A stretch of 64,000 bases of DNA, from assembly GCF_029227915.1 (NCBI RefSeq), contig NC_079886.1, positions 25,336,501 through 25,400,500 of the forward strand, in the 5' to 3' direction. Shown here in pieces: positions 10,441 through 24,094 of the stretch. This DNA is from Hydractinia symbiolongicarpus (Eukaryota; Cnidaria; Hydrozoa; Anthoathecata; Hydractiniidae). A model generated the notes under the pieces. It did no database searches. It saw only the letters and a list, made by a program, of their open reading frames with translations, and was not told where the DNA came from. How positions within the stretch are numbered: the stretch's first letter is position 1; each line of letters starts with the position of its first letter. Made by a program: the position numbers and the translations under genes.

Positions 10441-13427
10441 GAACTCCAAGAATTAACATTGCTCTCACTTTGCCAGGAATGCTGAATCTCCGCAGTTACA
10501 CTAGACGCTCTGTTAGCTCTTTATTTAAATATTCAGTACGATAAGTCATTTTTTATAAAGGGACTAATCCAAGCCGTTAGAGCGCACTGAGAACAGAGAG
10601 AAATTTTTTAAAACTACATTTCATTGACTTTCCAACGCTATCAGTCCGTTTGAGTTACAACAGTTGCGTCACATAATCGAACCAACATGCATTTAGCTGC
10701 ATTTTACCAGTATTACTAGTTTGCAATGCTTTTAAAAGTGAAACGATTGACCGTGTGACCTATTTGAACTGATTTTTGACTTTATCCTTATAAATGTGAT
10801 AGATGAGACAATTGAATTCCAAGAGTTAACATTGTTCTCACTCTGGTTTGACAGCTGGAGCTCTGCAGTTATACTGAACGCTCTGTTAGCTCTTTGTTTA
10901 AATATCTGGATCATTAAGTAATTTGTTACAGTGTGACCAATTGAAACCGTTAGCGCGCGCAGAGGAAATAGAGACAGTTTCTAAGTTCACATTTCATTGG
11001 CTTTCGAACGATATCAGTCAGTTTGAGTTACAACGGTTGCTTCACATATTCGTACCAACATGTACTTAGCGATATTTTCCCGGTATTACTAGGTTGCATT
11101 GCTTTTAAAAGTGAAACGATTGACCGTGGGACCTAATTCAACTGATTTTGAACTTGAACCTTACAAATGTGATAAATGGGACAATTGGACTCCAAGAATT
11201 AACATTGCTCTCACTTTGCCAGGAATGCTGAATCTCCGCAGTTACACTAGACGCTCTGTTAGCTCTTTATTTAAATATTCAGTACGATAAGTCATTTTTT
11301 ATAAAGGGACTAATCCAAGCCGTTAGAGCGCACTGAGAACAGAGAGAAATTTTTTAAAACTACATTTCATTGACTTTCCAACGCTATCAGTCCGTTTGAG
11401 TTACAACAGTTGCGTCACATAATCGAACCAACATGCATTTAGCTACATTTTACCAGTATTACTAGTTTGCAATGCTTTTAAAAGTGAAACGATTGACCGT
11501 GTGACCTATTTGAACTGATTTTTGACTTTATCCTTATAAATGTGATAGATGAGACAATTGAATTCCAAGAGTTAACATTGTTCTCACTCTGGTTTGACAG
11601 CTGGAGCTCTGCAGTTATACTGAACGCTCTGTTAGCTCTTTGTTTAAATATCTGGATCATTAAGTAATTTGTTACAGTGTGACCAATTGAAACCGTTAGC
11701 GCGCGCAGAGGAAATAGAGACAGTTTCTAAGTTCACATTTCATTGGCTTTCGAACGATATCAGTCCCTTTGAGTTACAATGGTTGCGTCACATATCCGTA
11801 CCAACATGTATTTAGCGATATTTTTCCGGTATTACTAGGTTGCATTGCTTTTAAAAGTTAAACGATTGAACGTGGGACCTAATTGAACTGATTTTGAACT
11901 TGAACCTTATAAATGTGATAAATAAGACAATTGGACTCCAATGATTAACATTCCTCTCACTTTGGCAGGAATGCTGAATCTCCGCAGTTACAATAGACGC
12001 TTTGTTAGCTCTTTATTTAAATATTCACTACGATAAGTCATTTTTTAGAGTGTGACTAATCCAAGCCGTTAGAGTGCACTGAGAACAGAGAGAATTTTTT
12101 TAAAACTAAATTTCATTGACTTTCCAACGCTATCAGACCGTTTGAGTTACAACAGTTGCGTCACATAATCGAACCAACATGCATTTAGCTACATTTTACC
12201 GGTATTACTAGTTTGCAATGCTTTTAAAAGTAAAAAGATTGACCGTGTGAATTATTTGAACTGATTTTTGACTTTAACCTTATAAATGTGATAGATGAGA
12301 CAATTGAACTCCAAGAGTTAACATTGTTCTCACTTTGGTTTGACAGCTGGAGCTCTGCAGTTACACTGGACGCTCTGTTAGCTTTTTGTTTAAATATCTG
12401 GATCAATAAGTCATTTGTCACAGTGTGACCAATCGAAACCGTTTGCGCGCGCAGAGAAAATAGAGACAGTTTCTAAATTCACATTTCATTGGCTTTCAAA
12501 CGATATCAGTACGTTTGAGTTACAACGTTTGTGTCACATATTCGTACCAACATGTATTTAGCGATATTTTTCCGGTATTACTAGGTTGGATTGCTTTTAA
12601 AAGTGAAACGATTGACCGTGGGACATAAATGAACTGACTTTGGACTTTAAGCTTGTAAATGTGATAAATGAGACAATTGTACTCCAAGAATTAACATTCC
12701 TCTCACTTTTGCAGGAATGCTGAGATTCCGCAGTTACACTAGACGCTTTGTTAGCTCTTTATTTAATTAATTAGTTTGATAAGTCATTTTTTACAGTGGG
12801 ACCAATCCAAACCGTTACAGCGCACTGAGAAAAGAGGGAATTTTGTTATAACTAAATTTTACTGACTTTCGAACGGTGTCAGTCCGTTTGAGTTACAACA
12901 GTTGCGTAACAAATTCGCACCAACATGTATTTAGCGACATATTTCCCGTATTACTGAGTTGCATTGCTTTTAAAAGTGAAACGATTGACCCTGTGATTTA
13001 ATTGAACTTATTTTGGATTTTAAACTTATAAATGTGATAAATGAGACAATTGGACTCCAAGAATTAACATTTTACTCACTCTGGTATGACTGCTGCAGCT
13101 CTGCAGTTACACTACAGTTACACTCTGTTAGCTCTTTGTTTAAATATCTGGATCAACAAGTCATTTTTTACAGTGGGACCAATTAAAGCCGTTAGCACGC
13201 CCAGAGGAAATAGAGACAGTTTTTAAAATTACATTTCATTGGCTTTCGAACGATATCAGTCCCTTTGAGTTACAATGGTTGCGTCACATATCCGTACCAA
13301 CATGTATTTAGCGATATTTTTCCGATATCACTTGGTTGCACTGGTTTTAGAAGTGAAACGATTGACCGTGGCTCCTAATTGAACTAACTTTGGACTTTAA
13401 GCTTATAAATGTGATAAATAAGACAAA
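10441..13427 (+). repeat. 2,988-bp eight-monomer higher-order repeat, copy 2
   Basis: Tandem copy of the preceding block. Pairing ends at about 13,425, where copy 1 continues 'gaactccaagaattaac' and this copy continues 'ttgactccaagaatgaac', back into the ordinary tetramer. Both boundaries sit at the same point in the monomer ('agacaaat' / 'ctccaag'), as expected for an in-register unequal exchange. Confidence 0.9.
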
Positions 13428-16060
13428 TTGACTCCAAGAATGAACATTCTTTTCTCTTTGGTATGCCTGCAGGAACTCCACAGTTACACTAGACGCTCTG
13501 TTAGCTCGTTATTTAAGTATTCAGTACGATATGTCATTTTTCATAGTGGGACTAATCCAAGCCGTTATAGCGCACTAAGAACAGAGAGAAATTTTTTAAA
13601 ACTACATTTCATTGACTTTCCAACGCTATCAGTCCGTTTGAGTTACAACAGTTGCGTCACATAATCGAACCAACATGCATTTAGCTACATTTTACCGGTA
13701 TTACTAGTTTGCAATGCTTTTAAAAGTGAATCGATTGACCGTGTGACCTATTTGAACTAATTTTTGACTTTAACCTTATAAATTTGATAGATGAGACAAA
13801 TAAACTCCAAGAGTTAACATTGTTCTCACTCTGGTTTGACAGCTGGAGCTCTGCAGTTACACTGGACGCTCTGTTAGCTCTTTGTTTAAATATCTGGATC
13901 AATAAGTCATTTGTTACAGTGTGACCAATTGTAGCCGTTAGCGCGCGCAGAGGAAATAGAGACAGTTTCTAAATTCACATTTTATTGGCTTTCGAACGAT
14001 ATCAGTCCGTTTGAGTTACAACGGTTGCGTCTCATATTCGTACCAACATGGATTTAGCGACATATTTCCCGTATTACTGAGTTGCATTGCTTTTAAAAGT
14101 GAAACGATTGACCGTGGGACATAATTGAACTGACTTTGGACTTTAAGCTTGTAAACGTGATAAATGAGACAATTGTACTCAAAGAATTAACATTCCTCTC
14201 ACTTTTGCAGGAATGCTGAGATTCCGCAGTTACACTAGACGCTTTGTTAGCTCTTTATTTAATTAATTAGTTTGATAAGTCATTTTTTACAGTGGGACCA
14301 ATCCAAACCGTTACAGCGCACTGAGAAAAGAGGGAATTTTGTTATAACTAAATTTTACTGACTTTCGAACGGTGTCAGTCCGTTTGAGTTACAACAGTTG
14401 CGTAACAAATTCGCACCAACATGTATTTAGCGACATATTTCCCGTATTACTGAGTTGCATTGCTTTTAAAAGTTAAACGATTGACCCTGTGATTTAATTG
14501 AACTTATTTTGGATTTTAAACTTATAAATGTGATAAATGAGACAATTGGACTCCAAGAATTAACATTTTACTCACTCTGGTATGACTGCTGCAGCTCTGC
14601 AGTTACACTACAGTTACACTCTGTTAGCTCTTTGTTTAAATATCTGGATCAACAAGTCATTTTTTACAGTGGGACCAATTAAAGCCGTTAGCACGCCCAG
14701 AGGAAATAGAGACAGTTTTTAAAATTACATTTCATTGGCTTTCGAACGATATCAGTCCCTTTGAGTTACAATGGTTGCGTCACATATCCGTACCAACATG
14801 TATTTAGCGATATTTTTCCGATATCACTTGGTTGCACTGGTTTTAGAAGTGAAACAATTGACCGTGGCTCCTAATTGAACTAACTTTGGACTTTAAGCTT
14901 ATAAATGTGATAAATAAGACAAATTGACTCCAAGAATGAACATTCTTTTCTCTTTGGTATGCCTGCAGGAACTCCACAGTTACACTAGACGCTCTGTTAG
15001 CTCGTTATTTAAGTATTCAGTACGATATGTCATTTTTCATAGTGGGACTAATCCAAGCCGTTATAGCGCACTAAGAACAGAGAGAAATTTTTTAAAACTA
15101 CATTTCATTGACTTTCCAACGCTATCAGTCCGTTTGAGTTACAACAGTTGCGTCACATAATCGAACCAACATGCATTTAGCTACATTTTACCGGTATTAC
15201 TAGTTTGCAATGCTTTTAAAAGTGAAACGATTGACCGTGTGACCTATTTGAACTAATTTTTGACTTTAACCTTATAAATTTGATAGATGAGACAAATAAA
15301 CTCCAAGAGTTAACATTGTTCTCACTCTGGTTTGACAGCTGGAGCTCTGCAGTTACACTGGACGCTCTGTTAGCTCTTTGTTTAAATATCTGGATCAATA
15401 AGTCATTTGTTACAGTGTGACCAATTGTAGCCGTTAGCGCGCGCAGAGGAAATAGAGACAGTTTCTAAATTCACATTTTATTGGCTTTCGAACGATATCA
15501 GTCCGTTTGAGTTACAACGGTTGCGTCTCATATTCGTACCAACATGGATTTAGCGACATATTTCCCGTATTACTGAGTTGCATTGCTTTTAAAAGTGAAA
15601 CGATTGACCGTGGGACATAATTGAACTGACTTTGGACTTTAAGCTTGTAAACGTGATAAATGAGACAATTGTACTCAAAGAATTAACATTCCTCTCACTT
15701 TTGCAGGAATGCTGAGATTCCGCAGTTACACTAGACGCTTTGTTAGCTCTTTATTTAATTAATTAGTTTGATAAGTCATTTTTTACAGTGGGACCAATCC
15801 AAACCGTTACAGCGCACTGAGAAAAGAGGGAATTTTGTTATAACTAAATTTTACTGACTTTCGAACGGTGTCAGTCCGTTTGAGTTACAACAGTTGCGTC
15901 ACAAATTCGCACCAACATGTATTTACCGACATATTTCCCGTATTACTGAGTTGCATTGCTTTTAAAAGTGAAACGATTGACCCTGTGATTTAATTGAACT
16001 TATTTTGGATTTTAATCTTACAAATGTGATAAATGAAACAATTGGACTCCAAGAATGAAC
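12600..16060 (+). repeat. 1,496-bp tetramer again (copy of ~2,655-6,110)
   Basis: The same four-monomer unit as at 590-6,060. Equivalent sites at 13,428 and 14,924 are 1,496 apart. The stretch aligns with about 2,655-6,110 at an offset of 9,946-9,947; the one-base difference comes from the missing base near 4,709. It starts inside copy 2 of the octamer and runs into the second truncated monomer. Confidence 0.9.
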
Positions 16061-16145
16061 ATTTTTCTCACTCTGGTATGACTGCTGGAGTTCTGCAGTT
16101 ACACTACAGTTACACTCTGTTAGCTCTTTGTTTAAATATCCGTAC
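16060..16145 (+). repeat. Truncated satellite monomer, copy 2
   Basis: Same junction as at 6,192, 'tttaaatatc' joined to 'cgtaccaacatg', at about 16,139. It was carried along by duplication of the whole block and is not an independent deletion. Confidence 0.85.
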
Positions 16146-18800
16146 CAACATGTATTTAGCGATATTTTCTGGTATTTTTAGGTTGTATTGCTTTTAAAAG
16201 TGAAATGATTGACCGTGTGACCTATTTAAACTGATTTTTGACTTTAACCTTATAAATGTGATAGATGAGACAATTGGACTCCAAGAATTAACATTTTTCC
16301 CATTCTGGTATGACTGCTGGAGCTTTGCAGTTTCACTGGACGCTCTGTTAGCTCTTTATTTAAATATCTGGATCAAGAAGTCATTTTTTACAGTGGAACC
16401 AATCAAAGCCGTTAGAGCGCGCGGAAGAAATAGAGACAGTTTCAAAATATACATTTCTTTGACTTTCGGACGGTATCAGTCCGTTTGTGTTACAACAGTT
16501 GCGTCACATATTCGTACCAACATGTATTTAGCGATATTTTCCGATATCACCAGCTTGCATTGGTTTTAAAAGTGAAATGATTGACCGTGGCACATAATTG
16601 AACTGACTTTGGACTTTTAGCTTATAAATGTGATAAATGAGACAATCGGACTCCAAGAATGAACATTCTTCTCTCTTTACGTATGTCTTCAGGCACTCCG
16701 CATTTACACTAGACGCTCTGTTAGCTCGTTACTTAAATATTCAGTACGATATGTCATTTTTTATAGTGGGACTAATCCCAGCCGTTAGAGCGCACTGAGA
16801 ACAGAGAAAAAGATTTTAAAACTACATTTCATTGACTTTTGAACGGTATCAGTCCGTTTGAGTTACAACGGTTGAGTCACATATTCGTACCAACATGCAT
16901 TTACCTACATTTTACCGGTATTACTAGTTTGCAATGCTTTTAAAAGTGAAACGATTGACCGTGTGACCTATTTGAATTAATTTTTGACTTTAACCTTATA
17001 AATGTGATAGATGAGACAAATGAACTCCAAGAGTTAACATTGTTCTCACTCTGGTATGACTGCTGGAGCTCTGCAGTTACACTACAGTTACACTCTGTTA
17101 GCTCTTTGCTTAAATATCTGGATCAATAAGTCATTTTTTTACAGTGGGACAAATTAAAGCCGTTAGCACGCCCAGAGGAAATAGAGACAGTTTCTAAAAT
17201 TTCATTTCATTGGCTTTCGAACGATATCAGTCAGTTTGAGTTACAACGGTTGCTTCACATATTCGTACCAACATGTACTTAGCGATATTTTCCCGGTATT
17301 ACTAGGTTGCATTGCTTTTAAAAGTGAAACGATTGACCGTGGGACCTAATTCAACTGATTTTGAACTTGAACCTTACAAATGTGATAAATGGGACAATTG
17401 GACTCCAAGAATTAACATTGCTCTCACTTTGCCAGGAATGCTGAATCTCCGCAGTTACACTAGACGCTCTGTTAGCTCTTTATTTAAATATTCAGTACGA
17501 TAAGTCATTTTTTATAAAGGGACTAATCCAAGCCGTTAGAGCGCACTGAGAACAGAGAGAAATTTTTTAAAACTACATTTCATTGACTTTCCAACGCTAT
17601 CAGTCCGTTTGAGTTACAACAGTTGCGTCACATAATCGAACCAACATGCATTTAGCTACATTTTACCAGTATTACTAGTTTGCAATGCTTTTAAAAGTGA
17701 AACGATTGACCGTGTGACCTATTTGAACTGATTTTTGACTTTATCCTTATAAATGTGATAGATGAGACAATTGAATTCCAAGAGTTAACATTGTTCTCAC
17801 TCTGGTTTGACAGCTGGAGCTCTGCAGTTATACTGAACGCTCTGTTAGCTCTTTGTTAAAATATCTGGATCATTAAGTCATTTGTTACAGTGTGACCAAT
17901 TGAAACCGTTAGCGCGCGCAGAGGAAATAGAGACAGTTTCTAAGTTCACATTTCATTGGCTTTCGAACGATATCAGTCCCTTTGAGTTACAATGGTTGCG
18001 TCACATACCCGTACCAACATGTATTTAGCGATATTTTTCCGGTATTACTAGGTTGCATTGCTTTTAAAAGTTAAACAATTGAACGTGGGACCTAATTGAA
18101 CTGATTTTGAACTTGAACCTTATAAATGTGATAAATAAGACAATTGGACTCCAATGATTAACATTCCTCTCACTTTGGCAGGAATGCTGAATCTCCGCAG
18201 TTACAATAGACGCTTTGTTAGCTCTTTATTTAAATATTCACTACGATAAGTCATTTTTTAGAGTGTGACTAATCCAAGCCGTTAGAGTGCACTGAGAACA
18301 GAGAGAAATTTTTTAAAACTAAATTTCATTGACTTTCCAACGCTATCAGACCGTTTGAGTTACAACAGTTGCGTCACATAATCGAACCAACATGCATTTA
18401 GCTACATTTTACCGGTATTACTAGTTTGCAATGCTTTTAAAAGTAAAAAGATTGACCGTGTGAATTATTTGAACTGATTTTTGACTTTAACCTTATAAAT
18501 GTGATAGATGAGACAATTGAACTCCAAGAGTTAACATTGTTCTCACTTTGGTTTGACAGCTGGAGCTCTGCAGTTACACTGGACGCTCTGTTAGCTCTTT
18601 GTTTAAATATCTGGATCAATAAGTCATTTGTCACAGTGTGACCAATCGAAACCGTTTGCGCGCGCAGAGAAAATAGAGACAGTTTCTAAATTCACATTTC
18701 ATTGGCTTTCAAACGATATCAGTACGTTTGAGTTACAACGTTTGTGTCACATATTCGTACCAACATGTATTTAGCGATATTTTTCCGGTATTACTAGGTT
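16060..18800 (+). repeat. Second copy of the truncated-monomer block
   Basis: Aligns with 6,113-8,030 at offset 9,947 and then with 8,767-9,600 at offset 9,201, having one 746-bp dimer fewer than the first copy. The truncated junction lies at about 16,140. A patch at 16,545-16,605 differs in about ten clustered places from 6,602-6,657 and matches the third copy instead. No gene. Confidence 0.85.
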
Positions 18801-21800
18801 GGATTGCTTTTAAAAGTGAAACGATTGACCGTGGGACATAATTGAACTGACTTTGGACTTTAAGCTTGTAAATGTGATAAATGAGACAATTGTACTCCAA
18901 GAATTAACATTCCTCTCACTTTGGCAGGAATACTGAGATTCCGCAGTTACACTAGACGCTCTGTTAACTCTTTATTTAAATAATTAGTTTGATAAGCCAT
19001 TTTTTACAGTGGGACCAATCCAAGCCGTTACAGCGCACTGAGAAAAGAGGGAATTTTTTTATAACTGCATTTTACTGGCTTTCGAACGGTGTCAGTCCGT
19101 TTGAGTTACAACAGTTCCGTCACATATTTGCACCAACATGTATTTAGCTCATGTTTCCGGTATTACTGAGTTGCATTGCTTTTAAAAGTGAAACGATTGA
19201 CCCTGTGATTTAATTGAACTTATTTTGGATTTTAACCTTATAATTGTGATAAATGAGACAATTGGACTCCAAGAATTAACATTTTTCTCACTCTGGTATG
19301 ACTGCTGGAGCTCTGCAGTTACACTACAGTTACACTCTGTTAGCTCTTTGTTTAAATATCTGGATCAAAAAGTCATTTTTTACAGTGGGACCAATTAAAG
19401 CCGTTAGCACGCCCAGAGGAAATAGAGACAGTTTCTAAAATTACATTTCATTGGCTTTCGAACGATATCAGTCCCTTTGAGTTACAATGGTTGCGTCACA
19501 TATCCCTACCAACATGTATTTAGCGATATTTTTCCGATATCACTTGGTTGCACTGGTTTTAGAAGTGAAACGATTGACCGTGGCTCCTTATTGAACTTAC
19601 TTTGGACTTTATGCTTTTAAATGTGATAAATGAGACAATTTGACTGCAAGAATGAACATTCTTTTCCCTTTGGTATGCCTGCAGGAACTCCGCAGTTACA
19701 CTAGACGCTCTGTGAGCTCGTTATTTAAATATTCAGTACGATATGTCATTTTTCATAGTGGGACTAATCCAAGCCGTTAGAGCGCACTGAGAACAGAGAG
19801 AAATTTTTTAAAACTACATTTCATTGCCTTTCCAACGCTATCAGACCGTTTGAGTTACAACAGTTGCGTCACATAATCGAAGCAACATGCATTTAGCTAC
19901 ATTTTACCAGTATTACTAGTTTTCAATGCTTTTAAAAGTTAAACGATTGACCGTGTGAACTATTTGAACTGATTTTTGACTTTAACCTTATAAATGTGAT
20001 AGATGAAACAATTGAACTCCAAGAGTTAACATTGTTCTCACTTTGGTTTGACAGCTGGAGCTCTGCAGTTACACTGGACGCTCTGTTAGCTCTTTGTTTA
20101 AATATCTGGATCAATAAGTCATTTGTTACAGTGTGACCAATTGAAGCCGTTCGCGCGCGCAGAGGAAATAGAGACACTTTCTAAATTCACATTTCATTGG
20201 CTTTCGAACGATATCAGTCCGTTTGAGTTACAACGTTTGCGTCACATATTCGTACCAATATGTATTTAACGATATTTTTCCGGTATTACTAGGTTGCATT
20301 GCTTTTAAAAGTTAAACGATTGAACGTAGGAGCTAATTGATCTGATTTTGAACTTGAACCTTATAAATGTGATAAATGAGACAATTGGACTCCAAGAATT
20401 AACATTCCTCTCATTTTGGCAGCAATGCTGAATCTCCGCAGTAACACTAGGCGCTCTGTTAGCTCTTTATTTAAATATTCACTACGATAAGTCATTTTTT
20501 AGAGTGGGACTAATCCAAGCCGTTAGAGTGCACTGAGAACAGAGAGAAATCTTTTAAAACTACACTTCATTGACTTTCAAACGGTATCAGTCCGTTTGAG
20601 TTACAACAGTTGCGTCACATATTCATACCAACATGTATTTAGCGACAATTTACCGGTATTACTAGGTTGCAATGCTTTTAAAAGTGAGACAATTGACCCT
20701 GTGATTTAATTGTATTTATTTTGGACTTTAACCTCATATATGTGATAAATAAGACAATTGAACTCCAAGAATTAACATTTTTCTCACTCTGGTATAACTG
20801 CTGGAACTCTGCAATTACACTGCACGCTCTGTTAGCTCTTTATTTAAATATCTGGATCAATAAGTCATTTTTACAGTGGGACCAATTGAAGCCGTTAGCG
20901 CGCAGAGGAAATAGAGACAGTTTCCAAAACCACATTTCATTAACTTTCAAACGATATCAATTCATTTGAGTTACAACGTTTGCGTCACATATTCGAACCA
21001 ACATGAATTTAACGATATTTTTCCGGTATTACTAGGTTGCATTGCTTTTAAAAGTGAAACGATTGACACTATGATTTAATTGAACTTATTTTTGACTTTA
21101 ACCTTATAAATGTGATAAATGAGACAATTTGACTCCAAGAATTAACATTCCTCCCACTTTTGAAGGAATGATGAGACTCCGTAGTTGCGCTAGACGATCT
21201 GTTAGCTCTTTATTTAAATGTTAACTGAGAACAGAGAGAAATTTTTTAAAACTAAATTTCATTGACTTTCCAACGGTATCAGTCCGTTTGAGATGCAACG
21301 TTTCCGTCACATATTCGTACCAACATGTACTTAGAGATATTTTTCCGGTATTACTAAGTTGCATTGCTTTTAAAAGTGAAACGATTGACCGTGTGACCTA
21401 TTTGAACTGATTTTTGACTTTAACCTTATAAATGTGATAGATGAGACAATTGAACTCCAAGAGTTAACATTGTTCTCACTCTGGTTTGACAGCTGGAGCT
21501 CTGCAGTTACACTGGACGCTCTGTTAGCTCTTTGTTTAAATATCTGGATCAATAAGTCATTTGTTACAGTGTGACCAATTGAAGCCGTTAGCGCGCAGAG
21601 GAGATAGAGACAGTTTCTAAATTCACATTTCATTGGCTTTCGAACGATATCAGTCCGTTTGAGTTACAACGGTTGCGTGTCATATTCGTACCAACATGTA
21701 TTTAGCGATATTTTCCCGGTATTACTAGGTTGCGTTGCTTTTAAAAGTAAAACGATTGACCGTGGGACCTAATTCAACTGATTTTGAACTTGAACCTTAT

Positions 21801-24094
21801 AAATGTGATAAATGAGACAATTGGACTCCAAGAATTAACATTGCTCTCACTTTGCCAGGAATGCTGAATCTCCGCAATTACACTAGACGCTCTGTTAGCT
21901 CTTTATTTAAATATTCAGTACGATAATTCATTTTTTATAGTGGGAATAATCCAAGCCGTTAGAGCGCACTGAGAACAGAGAGAAATTTTTTAAAACTACA
22001 TTTCATTGACTTTCCAACGCTATCAGTCCGTTTAAGCTACAACAGTTGCGTCACATAATCGAACCAACATGCATTTAGCTACATTTTACCGGTATTACTA
22101 GTTTGCAATGCTTTTAAAAGTGAAACGATTGACCGTGTGACCTATTTGAACTGATTTTTGACTTTACCCTTATAAATGTGATAGATGAGAAAATTGAACT
22201 CCAAGAGTTAACATTGTTCTCACTCTGGTTTGACAGCTGGAGCTCTGCAGTTACACTGGACGCTCTGTTAGCTCTTTATTTAAATATTCAGTACGAAAAA
22301 TCATTTTTTATAGTGGGACTAATCCAAGCCGTTAGAGCGCTCTGAGAACAGAGAGAAATTTTTTAAAACTGCATTTCATTGACTTTCCAACGCTATCAGT
22401 CCGTTTGAGTTACAACAGTTGCGTCACACAATCGAACCAACATGCATTTAGCTACATTTTACCGGTATTACTAGTTTGCAATGCTTTTAAAAGTGAAACG
22501 ATTGACCGTGTGACCTATTTGAACTAATTTTTGACTTTAACCTTATAAATTTGATAGATGAGACAAATGAACTCCAAGAGTTAACATTGTTCTCACTCTG
22601 GTTTGACAGCTGGAGCTCTGCAGTTACACTGGACGCTCTGTTAGCTCTTTGTTTAAATATCTGGATCAATAAGTCATTTTTTACAGTGGGACAAATTAAA
22701 GCCGTTAGCACACCCAGAGGAAATAGAGACAGTTTCTAAAATTTCATTTCATTGGCTTTCGAACGATATCAGTCAGTTTGAGTTACAACGGTAGCTTCAC
22801 ATATTCGTACCAACATGTATTTAGCGATATTTTCCCGGTATTACTAGGTTGCATTGCTTTTAAAAGTGAAACGATTGACCGTGGGACCTAATTCAACTGA
22901 TTTAGAACTTGAACCGTATAAATGTGATAAATGAGACAATTGGACTCCAAGAATTAACATTGCTCTCACTTTGCCAGGAATGCTGAATCTCCGCAGTTAC
23001 ACTAGACGCTCTGTTAGCTCTTTATTTAATTAATTAGTTTGATAAGTCATTTTTTACAGTGGGACAAATCCAAACCGTTACAGCGCACTGAGAAAAGAGG
23101 GAATTTTGTTATAACTAAATTTTACTGACTTTGGAACGGTGTCAGTCCGTTTGAGTTACAACAGTTGCGTCACAAATTTGCACCAACATGTATTTAGCGA
23201 CATGTTTCCCGTTTTACTGAGTTGCATTGCTTTTAAAAGTGAAACGATTGAACCTGTGATTTAATTGAACTTATTTTAGATTTTAATCTTATAAATGTGA
23301 TAAATGAGACAATTGGACTCCAAGAATGAACATTTTTCTCACTCTGGTATGACTGCTGGAGCTTTGCAGTTACACTACAGTTACACTCTGTTAGCTCTTT
23401 GTTTAAATATCTGGATCAATAAGTTATTTTTTACAGTGGGACTAATTAAAGCCGTTAGCACGCCCAGAGGAAATAGAGACAGTTTCTAAAATTTCATTTC
23501 ATTGGCTTTCGAACGATATCAGTCCCTTTGAATTAGAATGGTTGCGTCACATATCCGTACCAACATGTATTTAGCGATAATTTTCCGATATCACTTGGTT
23601 GCATTGGTTTTAGAAGTGAAACGATTGACCGTGGCACCTAATTGAACTTACTTTGGACTTTAAGCTTATAAATGTGATAAATGAGACAATTTGACTCCAA
23701 GAATGAACATTCTATTCTCTTTGGTATGCCTGCAGGAACTCGGCAGTTACACTAGACGCTCTGTTAGCTCTTTATTTAAATATTCACTACGATAAGTCAT
23801 TTTTTAGAGTGGGACAAATCCAAGCCGTTAGAGTGCACTGAGAACAGAGAGAAATCTTTTAAATCTACATTTCATTGACTTTCAAACGCTATCAGTCCGT
23901 TTGAGTTACAACAGTTGCGTCACATATTCGTACCAACATGTATTTAGCGACATTTCACCAGTATTGCTAGCTTGCAATGCTTTTAAAAGTGAAACGATTG
24001 ACCCTGTGATTTAATTGAACTTAATTAGGATTTTAATCTTATAAATGTGATAAATGAGACAATTGGACTCCAAGAATGAACATTTTTCTCACTT
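18800..24094 (+). repeat. Mixed satellite monomers with no short-period higher order
   Basis: About fourteen monomers of different classes. It contains one about 322-bp short monomer (the compound-deletion type, 'aaatgttaactgag' near 21,219). Several 377-bp monomers with the duplicated 'acagttacact' lie near 19,325 and 23,375. The stretch from about 19,657 to 24,090 served as source for, or descends with, 26,555-30,000. No gene. Confidence 0.85.
21100..21360 (+). repeat. Short satellite monomer with compound deletion (isolated copy)
   Basis: The monomer reads 'tttatttaaatgttaactgagaac'. Compared with a full monomer it lacks about 45 bp between 'aaat' and 'gtta', and then the six bases GAGCGC before 'actgag', for a total of about 51 bp. 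The identical compound change marks the short monomers at 39.7-52.6 kb, so all share one origin. Confidence 0.85.
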
